A stretch of 64,000 nt of DNA from FACHB-T130 sp042747725 (GTDB lineage: Bacteria; Cyanobacteriota; Cyanobacteriia; Cyanobacteriales; FACHB-T130): the NCBI RefSeq assembly GCF_042747725.1, contig NZ_JBHZGO010000101.1, positions 186,001 to 250,000 on the forward strand. The letters run 5' to 3'. Positions within the stretch are counted from its first letter, which is position 1. Every line of letters begins with the position of its first letter. Positions 26,316 to 34,647 of the stretch are shown here, piece by piece. A program made the translations under genes and the position numbers. Under the pieces are notes generated by a model. The model had not been told where the DNA came from, searched no databases, and saw nothing but the letters and a program-made list of their open reading frames with translations.

Positions 26316-27827
26316 ATGACGAATCAAAATAACCGATCTAAATGGGATTTCGGCAGATTTTTGCAAACGCTGACCTATTTCGAGGTAATTCCTTTCTTCA
26401 ACTGCCTTCAGCGGTTGCTGCAAGGTCGTGCCAAGGATAATAAAGACAAACCTATTGGAGGAAAGCGCGTGGGAGTGATACTGGTCGCTGGGGCAACGGG
26501 TGGTGTCGGTAAGCGAGTCGTGCGGCGACTGGTTGAACGGGGATATCAAGTGCGTGCCCTCGTCAGAAATACTCACAAAGCGCGAGAAATGCTTGGCGAC
26601 AACGTAGAACTCTTTGAGGGAGACATCACCATCCCAGAAACCTTGACTGCGGAAATGATGCCGAACGTCACTGCTGTAATTTGTTGCACTGGCGTTCGGG
26701 TGCAGCCAGTCGGGGGAGATACACCGGATCGGGCTAAGTATTATCAGGGTATCAAGTTTTATATGCCCGAAGTTGTAGACAGTCCGGAAATCGTGGACTA
26801 TCAAGGCATCAAGAACTTAGTGCAAGTTGCTGCTAACTACTTTACCCCTCTTACTGAGGGGGGATCTGACGAAAAAGTGGTATTTGATTTTACTAATCCA
26901 TCAGATGACATCAAAAATACTTGGGGTGCGGTGGATGATGTCGTTATGGGTGGTGTAAGCCAGAGTGGGATGCAACTGGTGGAAGGCACAGCGCTGTTTG
27001 CTGGCAACGTGTCAACCGACAACTCTGGTGGCTTTGCTTCCGTTCGCACCCGCAACTTTGACACTCCGATTGATTTGGCAGGATACAAGGGTGTGGAATT
27101 GCGCGTTAGAGGCGATGGAAAGCGCTACAAGTTCTTCATCCGCACAGAAGCCAGATGGGATGGCGTTGCTTATTCTTATTCCTTTGATACCGTAGCAAAT
27201 ACCTGGATGAATGTTCGCGTTCCCTTCGCTGACTTAATTCCCGTGTTTCGCGCCAAAACTTTGCAAGATGGCGAACCAATTAATCCCAGCAAAATTTGCT
27301 CGTTCCAGTTGATGCTGAGCAAGTTTGAATACGACGGAGAACTAAATCCAAAGTTTTCACCAGGCGGCTTTGCTTTGCAGGTGGAATTTATCAAAGCTTA
27401 TGGCGGCGCGATGCCTCAATTTATCATGGTCAGTTCGGCGGGTGTGACTCGTCCCGGTCGTCCCGGCATTAATTTAGAAGAAGAACCGCCAGCGGTGAGA
27501 ATGAACGATCAACTAGGAGGAATCCTTACTTGGAAATTGCGCGGGGAAGAGAGTGTCCGTGAAAGTGGTATTCCTTACACAATTATTAGACCTTGTGCTT
27601 TGACTGAAGAACCGGGAGGCAAGGCGTTAATTTTCGAGCAAGGTGATAATATCCGGGGCAAAGTCAGCCGAGAAGATATTGCCGAATTGTGCGTGCGATC
27701 GCTAGAACAACCCAAAGTGTGTAATCTTACCTTTGAGGTAAAAGAGGCAGAAGATACTCAAAGTTCTCCCGACTGGGAAAGCTTATTCTCCAGCTTGCAC
27801 GATCGCATCGCCGCAATCAAATCCTAA
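26316..27827 (+). CDS. Atypical SDR with inserted CIA30 domain (HCF173-like)
   Basis: 503 residues. A Rossmann domain opens with VAGATGGVGKRVVRRLVERG (residues about 53-72). It is interrupted by a CIA30/NDUFAF1-type beta domain (FDFTNPSDDIKNTWGAVDDV, about residues 188-365) and resumes with MVSSAGVTRPGRPGINLEE and YTIIRPCALTEEPGGKAL. The same order is seen in plant chloroplast HCF173, which helps start psbA translation, and in its cyanobacterial relatives. A link to photosystem II biogenesis is a family-based suggestion. The start at ATG 26316 gives a hydrophobic lead LQTLTYFEVIPFFNCL. Confidence 0.85.
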   Translation: MTNQNNRSKWDFGRFLQTLTYFEVIPFFNCLQRLLQGRAKDNKDKPIGGKRVGVILVAGATGGVGKRVVRRLVERGYQVRALVRNTHKAREMLGDNVELFEGDITIPETLTAEMMPNVTAVICCTGVRVQPVGGDTPDRAKYYQGIKFYMPEVVDSPEIVDYQGIKNLVQVAANYFTPLTEGGSDEKVVFDFTNPSDDIKNTWGAVDDVVMGGVSQSGMQLVEGTALFAGNVSTDNSGGFASVRTRNFDTPIDLAGYKGVELRVRGDGKRYKFFIRTEARWDGVAYSYSFDTVANTWMNVRVPFADLIPVFRAKTLQDGEPINPSKICSFQLMLSKFEYDGELNPKFSPGGFALQVEFIKAYGGAMPQFIMVSSAGVTRPGRPGINLEEEPPAVRMNDQLGGILTWKLRGEESVRESGIPYTIIRPCALTEEPGGKALIFEQGDNIRGKVSREDIAELCVRSLEQPKVCNLTFEVKEAEDTQSSPDWESLFSSLHDRIAAIKS

Positions 27828-27833
27828 AACAAA

Positions 27834-27888
27834 TAGACTTCTTGCATCTGCGGTTTCATCAGAAAATCAACTGCGTGCAAGAAGTCTA
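27834..27888. terminator. Inverted repeat between convergent genes
   Basis: TAGACTTCTTGCA (27834-27846) and its exact complement (27876-27888) flank a 29-nt loop, between the SDR-CIA30 stop (27827) and the YdcF stop (27916). It probably ends transcription in both directions; T-tracts are weak. Confidence 0.5.
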
Positions 27889-27915
27889 CTAATCTTCACA
27901 AATATTTGCCTCTCC

Positions 27916-28578
27916 CTACTTTATTCCCTCAAATTGTCCTAGAAAAGTTGGTTGAGGACGGATAATCTTAACCTCCAAAACGGCTTTCACAGTCGCTAGT
28001 GCTTCCCGCGTCGTATAGGATTTCATCACCCGATCTCCATACCGTCCCCAATCGGGTGTGCCCAAGCCGATCGCATTTACACCTAATTGACGGCAAGTAT
28101 ACACGGCGCGTGACAGGTGGAACTGCTGCGTGATGACAACCGCCTGCGTCACACCAAAAATCTCTCGTGCGCGATAACAACTTTCATAAGTGCTGAAACC
28201 AGCGTAATCCAGAGTAATATCCTTAGCAGGTACACCGCGATCGCTTGCGTAACGCTGCATCACGCTCACCTCATCGTAGTCGGTGCGACTATTATCCCCC
28301 GTCATCAAGAGTTTTTTGACGCGACCCATCTGATAAAGTTGGATAGCAGCTTCCACCCGATCGGCTAGCATCGGCGTTGGGCTACCGTCGGGCAACACTC
28401 CTGCACCAAAGACAATGGCGACGCGCTCAGCCGGAACTTGGGAGGCATCGGTGTAGCGATCGCTTCTGGTGACTGCACTCACATAGTAGATCGTCGCGGG
28501 AGCGATCGCGGCACTTCCCAACACTAGGAGCAGGAAAACACGACGCCAGTTAGACAAAAACCATTGACGCACGCTCAA
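27916..28578 (-). CDS. SanA/YdcF-family protein (DUF218)
   Basis: 220 residues with one N-terminal membrane helix (VFLLLVLGSAAIAPATIYYV) and an external DUF218 domain: VAIVFGAGVLPDGSPTPML, RVKKLLMTGDNSRTDYDE, TYESCYRAREIFG and VITQQFHLSRAVY. Members of the SanA branch are linked to envelope barrier function, for example vancomycin sensitivity in E. coli. The start is a TTG at 28578 (GGGGGGAG close upstream) or a GTG at 28572. Another DUF218 protein lies at 46248. Confidence 0.85.
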   Translation of the reverse strand: MSVRQWFLSNWRRVFLLLVLGSAAIAPATIYYVSAVTRSDRYTDASQVPAERVAIVFGAGVLPDGSPTPMLADRVEAAIQLYQMGRVKKLLMTGDNSRTDYDEVSVMQRYASDRGVPAKDITLDYAGFSTYESCYRAREIFGVTQAVVITQQFHLSRAVYTCRQLGVNAIGLGTPDWGRYGDRVMKSYTTREALATVKAVLEVKIIRPQPTFLGQFEGIK

Positions 28579-28685
28579 TCAAACTCCCCCCAAACGTTAT
28601 CCGAAATCTGTTCTAGCTAGCCTCAAGGAATTGCATCCCAACTCCGGAAAACATCAATAGGTCAAAAAACCCCTCAAAAAGAAAA

Positions 28686-28708
28686 ACCCCTGGCTTGTCT
28701 CCAGGGGT
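28686..28708 (-). terminator. Rho-independent terminator, minus strand
   Basis: On the minus strand ACCCCTGG and CCAGGGGT pair around a 7-nt loop and are followed at once by TTTTTCTTTTT. It lies 460 bp beyond the stop of the sugar permease gene, after two family-B elements, and before the YdcF promoter region. Confidence 0.75.
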
Positions 28709-28802
28709 AAACATCAGGGTGCATCTACTAATCTTTGTTTTACATCAGCAAGGTAGCTGTATCCGGAAGAAATCTAATTTCTATGCTCCTATGTCTTAAG
28801 TT

Positions 28803-28910
28803 CAGGACTTACGCAGAAAAGATCCCCCAACCCTCGATAAATTGGGGGCTTTAGAGGTTCCCCCCAATTTATCGGGGATCAAGGTTTGAAGGTTTCAGTG
28901 CGTAAGTCCT
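28803..28910. mobile_element. Family-B-ended element with different interior (copy 5)
   Basis: Ends CAGGACTTACGCA and TGCGTAAGTCCT match family B, but the 80-bp interior is unrelated. It contains GATCCCCCAACC, CGATAAATTGGGGG and the complementary CCCCCCAATTTATCG, making a large inner hairpin. The same ends with another core suggest either a second subfamily or an insertion of a GATCCCCC palindrome into a family-B element. Confidence 0.55.
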
Positions 28911-28933
28911 AAAGTTGTTATTCTCATCAGAAT

Positions 28934-29027
28934 CAGGACTTACGCAAAGCTTATACATATAGCGTTCTTGTCGGTTCAATCCCCCTGTGGTTGCGGTGGC
29001 AAATGTGGTGATGTTGCATAAGTCCTG
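28934..29027. mobile_element. MITE-like element, family B copy 2
   Basis: A 94-bp element, inverted relative to copy 1. It has ends CAGGACTTACGCAAAGC and GTTGCATAAGTCCTG and the core CAATCCCCCTGTGGTTGC with GTGGTGATG. It lies 23 bp from copy 5 and 144 bp from the permease stop. Confidence 0.65.
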
Positions 29028-29170
29028 AAATCTCTCGTGCGCGATCGCTTTCGGGTCGAATTCAGGAATCTTAGAACTGAAAATAAAGCCAACAGTGGCA
29101 CCGATCTGTTTCTGGCTGGATAGCGTGTTTTTAGAAATCTTTGCGCGATCGCCCTGTTCCTGAAACGCCA

Positions 29171-30049
29171 CTAACCTTTGACGCCGCTACCTGTATCTGT
29201 CGGCACAATATATCGCTGCAAAAACAGGAAAACAAGCAGCACTGGGGTAATGGAAATGACAGAACCCGCTGCAACCAGTCGCCAATCCAGGGATAATGCT
29301 CCGGCAAGGGTGGCGACGCCTAAAGGCAAGGTGTAATATTCGGGTCGGTCGAGGACAATCAAGGGCCAGAGGAAGTCACTCCAAGAACCGATAAAAACAA
29401 AAAGAGCCAAGCAAACCAGTGCTGGGCGAATTGCCGGAAGCATGACGTGCCACCACAAGCCTAGCTCAGAGCAACCATCCATTCGGGCGGCTTCTTCCAG
29501 TTCTTTGGGAACACCCTGAAATGCTTGCCGCAGCAGGAAAATCCCAAAGGCAGAGGCGACGCTTGGCAAGATAACTCCCAAATAGGTATTTCTCAAACCC
29601 AGCTGCACGGTCAAGATGTACAGGGGAATCATCACGATTTGGAACGGAATCATAATCGTGGAGACGACAGCTGCAAAAACCATGTCTCGTCCCCGAAAAT
29701 CTAGCCGTGCCAACGGGTAAGCGGCAAGCGAGCAGAACAGCAGATTTAAGCCCACAGTCAGCACTGCCACCAAGGTACTGTTGAACAAATACTGACCAAA
29801 GGGATTGGTTTGCCAAACTGTGATGAAGTTCTGGAATGTCGGCTCTCGTGGCACTAGCTGGGGTGGGAACTGAAAGATATTTTCATTTGGAGATTTTAAG
29901 GAGGTACTGATCAGCCAAATTAGGGGAAAGAGCATCACTAGCGCGATCGCTCCCAGTAACCCATACATCCAAAGAGTTTTAACTTTTGAGTTTTCAGTTT
30001 TAAAAAGGCGATAAATCGCGTTTGAGTTTTGAGTTTTGGAATTCATCAT
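29171..30049 (-). CDS. Carbohydrate ABC transporter permease (MalG-like)
   Basis: 292 residues with six membrane helices. The cytosolic EAA loop is KELEEAARMDGCSELGLWW followed by HVMLPAIRPAL, and FVFIGSWSDFLWPLIVL matches the sugar-permease family of CUT1 importers. The partner permease, binding protein and ATPase are not adjacent, so it must work with subunits encoded elsewhere. The first 25 residues are encoded by AAAACTC-type heptamers and are unlike the family, so the true start may be the internal Met just before YGLLGAIALVML. Confidence 0.9.
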   Translation of the reverse strand: MMNSKTQNSNAIYRLFKTENSKVKTLWMYGLLGAIALVMLFPLIWLISTSLKSPNENIFQFPPQLVPREPTFQNFITVWQTNPFGQYLFNSTLVAVLTVGLNLLFCSLAAYPLARLDFRGRDMVFAAVVSTIMIPFQIVMIPLYILTVQLGLRNTYLGVILPSVASAFGIFLLRQAFQGVPKELEEAARMDGCSELGLWWHVMLPAIRPALVCLALFVFIGSWSDFLWPLIVLDRPEYYTLPLGVATLAGALSLDWRLVAAGSVISITPVLLVFLFLQRYIVPTDTGSGVKG

Positions 30050-30292
30050 TTGGCGACAGTAGCTAATTTTTTGTAATTTGAATTAATAAATAAGAAAATA
30101 AACAACTATCACTGTTTTTGCCAACCATTTATAATGTTTATTTTGAAAAAATACTTGACTTTAATATTATTAGGTCATATTATAGTAATTGTATTGGTCT
30201 AACCAAATGCTTGCTAAAAGTAGGTGGTTGGAGCGCAGAGGACATTGTCCTCTGCGCGGAAATTAAAAATTTAAAATTGAGGATTTGATATT

Positions 30293-30865
30293 TCATCGCA
30301 TCATCCTCAATCCCGTTTCTGTACAAACAGCCTGCAAAGATTTATCCCAATTATCAATCGGCAACTCTTGGTAGCAAGCAAAGTCAAAGATAATGCCGAT
30401 AGTTAATTTGGTCGCCCATTCACCTGAACTGAGCAAGCGATCGTAATAACCTCCACCATAACCTAAACGATATCCCCGCACATCACAAGCTACAGATGGC
30501 ACAAGAATTAAATCTACCTCAGTTGGCTGTAAAATGGGGGCATCTGGGTGCGGTTCAAGAATACCATAAGCACCCTTTTGTAGGGATTCTCCGGGTTTCC
30601 AGAGATGCCAGATGAGAGTATCGCCAACACAGCGAGGAAATCCCCATTGGCGACGATCGGTAATTAGGGGGCTGAGGTCAGGTTCTTGTCGAAAACTGAA
30701 ATAAGCTAAGACAGTTTTCGATTGGGTAAATAGGGGCGAAGATTCGAGGTAGGTACAGATGCGATCGCTCTTTTCTCTCCATTCTTCCACAGGCATCAAT
30801 TGCCGTGCTTTGAGAAGCGATCGCCTCAATTTCAGTTTATTCAGTTGATTATCGACTTTGTTCAC
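30293..30865 (-). CDS. 5-formyltetrahydrofolate cyclo-ligase
   Basis: 190 residues. It uses ATP to convert 5-formyl-THF to 5,10-methenyl-THF, recovering a storage form of one-carbon units. The N-terminal SLLKARQLMPVEEWREKSD gives the substrate helix, and VPSVACDVRGYRLGYGGGYYDRLL carries the signature GYGGGYYD. Full length. An AAAAT-rich spacer separates it from the ABC permease upstream in coordinates, and it is not part of the sugar cluster that precedes it on the strand. Confidence 0.93.
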   Translation of the reverse strand: MNKVDNQLNKLKLRRSLLKARQLMPVEEWREKSDRICTYLESSPLFTQSKTVLAYFSFRQEPDLSPLITDRRQWGFPRCVGDTLIWHLWKPGESLQKGAYGILEPHPDAPILQPTEVDLILVPSVACDVRGYRLGYGGGYYDRLLSSGEWATKLTIGIIFDFACYQELPIDNWDKSLQAVCTETGLRMMR

Positions 30866-30980
30866 AAGCCTTATAAATATAGGTTTATTACGAGGTGATG
30901 CTAGCGTCTATCCCCTGGTCTCGATATCCTGGGGACTTGTTTTGCGATCGCTAACGCGATTTTCGCTCCTGAAAACACAG

Positions 30981-31010
30981 AAACCCGTTTTGCTAAACAA
31001 AACGGGTTTT
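30981..31010 (-). terminator. Terminator hairpin after wcaG
   Basis: AAACCCGTTTTG and CAAAACGGGTTT are perfect complements around a 5-nt loop, 24 bp past the stop of the GDP-fucose synthase on the minus strand. On the plus strand the stem is followed by TTTTTC, on the minus strand by a weaker CTGTGTTTTC. Confidence 0.75.
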
Positions 31011-31033
31011 TCACACTTGCGAGTTTTTCACAT

Positions 31034-31990
31034 TTACTCAGCGTGTTGCCGATACCAATCGATCGTATTCTTCAGTCCTTGCTTGAAGTCAACTTGGGCA
31101 GTGAAGCCAAACTCTCGGCAAGCCCGTTCTGTATCTAAGCAGCGGCGCGGTTGACCGTTCGGCTTATCAGTTTCCCAGATAATTTCGCCCTGATAATCCA
31201 TCAGTTCGCAAATCAGTTCTACCAAAACCTTGATAGAAATTTCATAACCCGTTCCCAAATTGACGGGTTCTGCGCCATCGTAGTCCTGCGTACCCATGAC
31301 GATACCCAAAGCAGCATCCGTTGAGTAGAGAAACTCGCGGGTAGGACTCCCATCGCCCCATACAGGTAGATGCTTGTCGCCTCTAGCTTGAGCTTCGTGT
31401 ACTTTGCGAATTAAAGCTGGGATCACGTGGGAACTATTGGGATCGAAGTTATCTTCTGGTCCGTACAAGTTCACTGGCAACAGGTAAATGCCGTTAAAGC
31501 CGTACTGCTGCCGGTAAGATTGGAGTTGCACCAGTAAAGCTTTCTTAGCAACGCCATAGGGGGCGTTGGTTTCTTCCGGATAGCCATTCCAGAGGTCATC
31601 TTCTTTGAATGGCACTGGCGTGAACTTGGGATAAGCGCAGATAGTGCCCACACAAACAAATTTTTGAACCCCTGCGTGATAGGCAGCATGAATCAGTTGA
31701 GCGCCCATCATCAGGTTGTCGTAGAATAATTCAGCGGGTTTTATCAGATTCAGACCGATGCCACCGACGTGAGCGGCGAGGTGAATCACGACATCCTGCT
31801 GCTCAACGGCGCGTTGACAGTGTTCTAAGGAGCGGAGATCGGACTCGCGCGATCGCGGTATTGTAATCTTGTTTTGATCGGCTCCGGCTTTACACAACCG
31901 ATCTATCACCTGACGTCCCAAAAAACCAGCTCCGCCAGTGACGAGAATCCGTTTATCGCTCAAATCTAAAGTTGCCATATCTCTTGCCAT
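31034..31990 (-). CDS. wcaG: GDP-L-fucose synthase (epimerase/reductase)
   Basis: 318 residues, short-chain dehydrogenase fold. It converts GDP-4-keto-6-deoxymannose to GDP-L-fucose with NADPH. The nucleotide site is ILVTGGAGFLGRQVIDRL, the active-site Tyr-Lys pair is in YGVAKKALL, and the substrate region NLYGPEDNFDPNSSHVIPAL is family-typical. gmd, which supplies the substrate, ends 117 bp upstream on the same strand. Starts at 31990 and 31978 are both possible. Confidence 0.95.
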   Translation of the reverse strand: MARDMATLDLSDKRILVTGGAGFLGRQVIDRLCKAGADQNKITIPRSRESDLRSLEHCQRAVEQQDVVIHLAAHVGGIGLNLIKPAELFYDNLMMGAQLIHAAYHAGVQKFVCVGTICAYPKFTPVPFKEDDLWNGYPEETNAPYGVAKKALLVQLQSYRQQYGFNGIYLLPVNLYGPEDNFDPNSSHVIPALIRKVHEAQARGDKHLPVWGDGSPTREFLYSTDAALGIVMGTQDYDGAEPVNLGTGYEISIKVLVELICELMDYQGEIIWETDKPNGQPRRCLDTERACREFGFTAQVDFKQGLKNTIDWYRQHAE

Positions 31991-32107
31991 CCTCCACTGG
32001 ATTCAGGATATCTCCAAAAATTGATGAGTGATGAGTTAATTCAAAACTCATCACTCATCACTCAGTAGGGCACGGGGATCGCCCTTGCCCCTACAATTCA
32101 AAACGAT

Positions 32108-33187
32108 TTAATCGTGCATACTACCTACATTCTGGCGAATCGTGGCAAGATCCAGAGGCGAGTGCAAACCGTTGCCATTCGGACAAGTCAAGCCCAAAGC
32201 TTGCATATCCGCTTCCACCATCAAGCGAACTAATTCTTCAAAAGTAACCGATGGTTTCCAACCCAGCTTTTGGTTTGCCTTAGTGGGATCGCCAATCAGT
32301 AAATCTACTTCAGCTGGGCGCAGATAGCGTTCGTCAAACTCCACGTATTCTTGCCAATCTAGGTTGACGTGTTCAAAGGCAATATCCAGAAACTGACGAA
32401 TTGAGTAAGTTTCTCCCGTGGCTACAACGTAATCATCCGCCTCCTGTTGCTGTAGCATCAGCCACATTGCTCTTACATAGTCTTTTGCATAGCCCCAATC
32501 CCGCTTGGAATCGAGATTACCCAGGTAGATTTTTTTCTGTTTACCAGCAATAATGCGGGCGATCGCTCTGGTAATCTTGCGCGTTACAAACGTCTCTCCT
32601 CTCCGTGGACTTTCGTGGTTAAACAGTATTCCGTTACACGCAAATAGTCCGTATGATTCCCGATAATTCACCGTTTGCCAGTGAGCGTAAAGCTTCGCAC
32701 AGGCATAAGGACTGCGGGGGTAAAACGGTGTGGTTTCCTTCTGAGGCACTTCTTGTACCTTACCAAACATCTCAGAAGAACCCGCCTGATAAAACCGTAC
32801 CTCAATGCCGGTACGCTGCTGGTAGTCCCGAATCGCTTCCAAAAGGCGCAGCGTCCCCATCCCGACTGCATCAACCGTATATTCCGGCGAGTCAAAACTA
32901 ACGCGGACGTGGGATTGGGCACCTAAATTATAGATTTCTACCGGCTGGACTTGCTCTAAAATCCGGCGTAGCGTCGTGCCATCGGTTAAGTCGCCGTAGT
33001 GCAAAAACAACCGCACACCCTCTTTGTGAGGGTCTTCATACATATGATCGATTCGGTCTGTATTAAACGTAGAAGTCCGGCGAATGATCCCGTGAACCTC
33101 ATAGCCTTGCTCAAGCAAAAATTCGCTCAAGTAAGAACCGTCTTGTCCCGTAATGCCCGTAATTAGCGCTCGTTTGCGTTGCGTCAT
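32108..33187 (-). CDS. gmd: GDP-mannose 4,6-dehydratase
   Basis: 359 residues. It forms GDP-4-keto-6-deoxymannose from GDP-mannose, the first committed step to GDP-fucose. The cofactor loop is ITGITGQDGSYLSEFLLEQG, the arginine-rich loop IIRRTSTFNTDRI is the Gmd hallmark, and the catalytic Tyr-Lys lies in YPRSPYACAKLYAHW. NHESPRRGETFVTRKI and the C-terminal GWKPSVTFEELVRLMV complete the family pattern. Together with wcaG it makes GDP-fucose for surface glycans. Confidence 0.97.
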   Translation of the reverse strand: MTQRKRALITGITGQDGSYLSEFLLEQGYEVHGIIRRTSTFNTDRIDHMYEDPHKEGVRLFLHYGDLTDGTTLRRILEQVQPVEIYNLGAQSHVRVSFDSPEYTVDAVGMGTLRLLEAIRDYQQRTGIEVRFYQAGSSEMFGKVQEVPQKETTPFYPRSPYACAKLYAHWQTVNYRESYGLFACNGILFNHESPRRGETFVTRKITRAIARIIAGKQKKIYLGNLDSKRDWGYAKDYVRAMWLMLQQQEADDYVVATGETYSIRQFLDIAFEHVNLDWQEYVEFDERYLRPAEVDLLIGDPTKANQKLGWKPSVTFEELVRLMVEADMQALGLTCPNGNGLHSPLDLATIRQNVGSMHD

Positions 33188-33736
33188 ACTTAATATTCCC
33201 TATAGCCTGTGACGAAACAATCGTCTTAACAGTAACTGGTAATTCTCCTGTGAGTTTTCTCTCGCTAATGTCGCAGCAAAAGTCACTCGCACCCAAATTT
33301 ATGAAAAATCCCTCTGTAAGCAGAGGAAATTCTTAAGTCACTCCTTACGTTAACTCAAAATCTCTGGCGCAACATCAGGAATATACGTAGATTCTGCTAA
33401 GCATCGGCAATAAGACTTACGTATTTCAACGGTGGACTGAATGTTAATCAAACAGGAGGAGAAAAGCTTCTTGCAAGAGTACGTACAACATCTGCTGCAT
33501 AAGTTCCGAGCCACACACATTGATTAATCGCCATCACGGCAACCCACTTATCTAGACCGTGAAATTAGACATGAAGAGTTTACCCGCTGTCGAGGCAAGC
33601 GTAACTCCCACTCTTCTACAACTCATCAAACAATGACTGGCAAAGTACTACAGCTCTCTCCACGCCTGGAGGAAAGCTGTAGGAGTCGTTCAAAGAACTT
33701 TATTTGAGGGATGGATTGCCGAACATCGGCTATGTT
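33188..33736. other. Spacer between gmd and the sugar-transferase gene
   Basis: No gene is seen in 549 bp. CTACAGCT (33648-33655) and AGCTGTAG (33675-33682), with an inner CTCCA/TGGAG, form a hairpin just beyond the sugar-transferase stop and may terminate it. An isolated family-B-like end AGACTTACG is at 33413. The gmd promoter should lie in the part near 33190-33400. Confidence 0.45.
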
Positions 33737-34486
33737 TCAGTAGGCACCATTGTCTTTGGGAGAAACGACAACGCCAATTGTTTTTACAACCAGCCACAAA
33801 TCCAGCCAGAAATTCCTGGCATTGACGTAATAGACATCTATCTGCACTCGGCGCGGATAAGGGATGTCATTGCGCCCAGAAACTTGCCACAATCCGGTGA
33901 TTCCAGGTCGAATCGTCAGCACTTTGTCAATGTGATGCCCGTATTTTGACAACTCCTCGGCAACCAGAGGTCTTGGTCCGACAACGCTCATGTCCCCTTT
34001 AAGAACGTTCCAGAATTGGGGAAACTCATCCAGGCTAGTCACCCGTAGGAATTTACCAATCCATGTAATTCGAGGGTCGTCTTTGAGTTTGAAATTATCC
34101 TCGAATTCCTGACGCAGATGGGGTGAGGTTGCCATCATTTGCAGCAACACTTCGTCTGCATTTGGCACCATCGTTCTGAATTTGAGACAGCCAAAAGGCT
34201 GATGATTTTTCCCTACCCGTTCCTGGACATAAAAAATCGGACCTCGTGTGCTAAGAGCAATCAGCAAGGCCAACAGCAGGTAAACGGGAGAAAACAAAAT
34301 CAAAACCGATAGCGAAAACAGAACATCAAAACATCGCTTAGCGAAATCTCGGTCTAGACGCTGTAGGGGGAGGTCTCGCTGTTTGCTCAAACCTCTGGGC
34401 CTACCTGTCGGCGCGAGTGGTTGAAAACCTCGCTTCACGAACGCCCACAACATCTTGCCGGAGATAAGTTGGCTTTCGGCAGTCAT
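33737..34486 (-). CDS. Undecaprenyl-phosphate sugar-1-phosphate transferase (WcaJ/ExoY type)
   Basis: 249 residues. It links the first sugar phosphate to the lipid carrier to start an exopolysaccharide repeat unit. One membrane hairpin (VLFSLSVLILFSPVYLLLAL) precedes the catalytic KFRTMVPNAD, followed by FLRVTSLDEFPQFWNVLKGD and VGPRPLVAEEL, all signature motifs of the bacterial sugar transferase family. The N-terminal four-helix part of long WcaJ proteins is missing, as in ExoY. It sits between gmd and a glycosyltransferase on the same strand. Confidence 0.94.
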   Translation of the reverse strand: MTAESQLISGKMLWAFVKRGFQPLAPTGRPRGLSKQRDLPLQRLDRDFAKRCFDVLFSLSVLILFSPVYLLLALLIALSTRGPIFYVQERVGKNHQPFGCLKFRTMVPNADEVLLQMMATSPHLRQEFEDNFKLKDDPRITWIGKFLRVTSLDEFPQFWNVLKGDMSVVGPRPLVAEELSKYGHHIDKVLTIRPGITGLWQVSGRNDIPYPRRVQIDVYYVNARNFWLDLWLVVKTIGVVVSPKDNGAY

Positions 34487-34647
34487 CTTACTCCTTCACT
34501 TCACACCACACAGTCCCGATCATAAAGCCACAAGACGCCTGAAGACAGCGAATGGAGTCCCAGAAAGTAGAATTCGGTCATTAGTCATTGACCATTGGTC
34601 ATTGGTCATGGGTTTTTAGCAACCGGCTAACATACCATGACTGATGA

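Noticed and set aside
28869..29171. 100-codon open frame on the minus strand next to the sugar permease
   Set aside because: It is made largely of two family-B elements (KLCVSP is encoded by the element, as in the dacB leader) and has no family likeness; the frame is open by chance.
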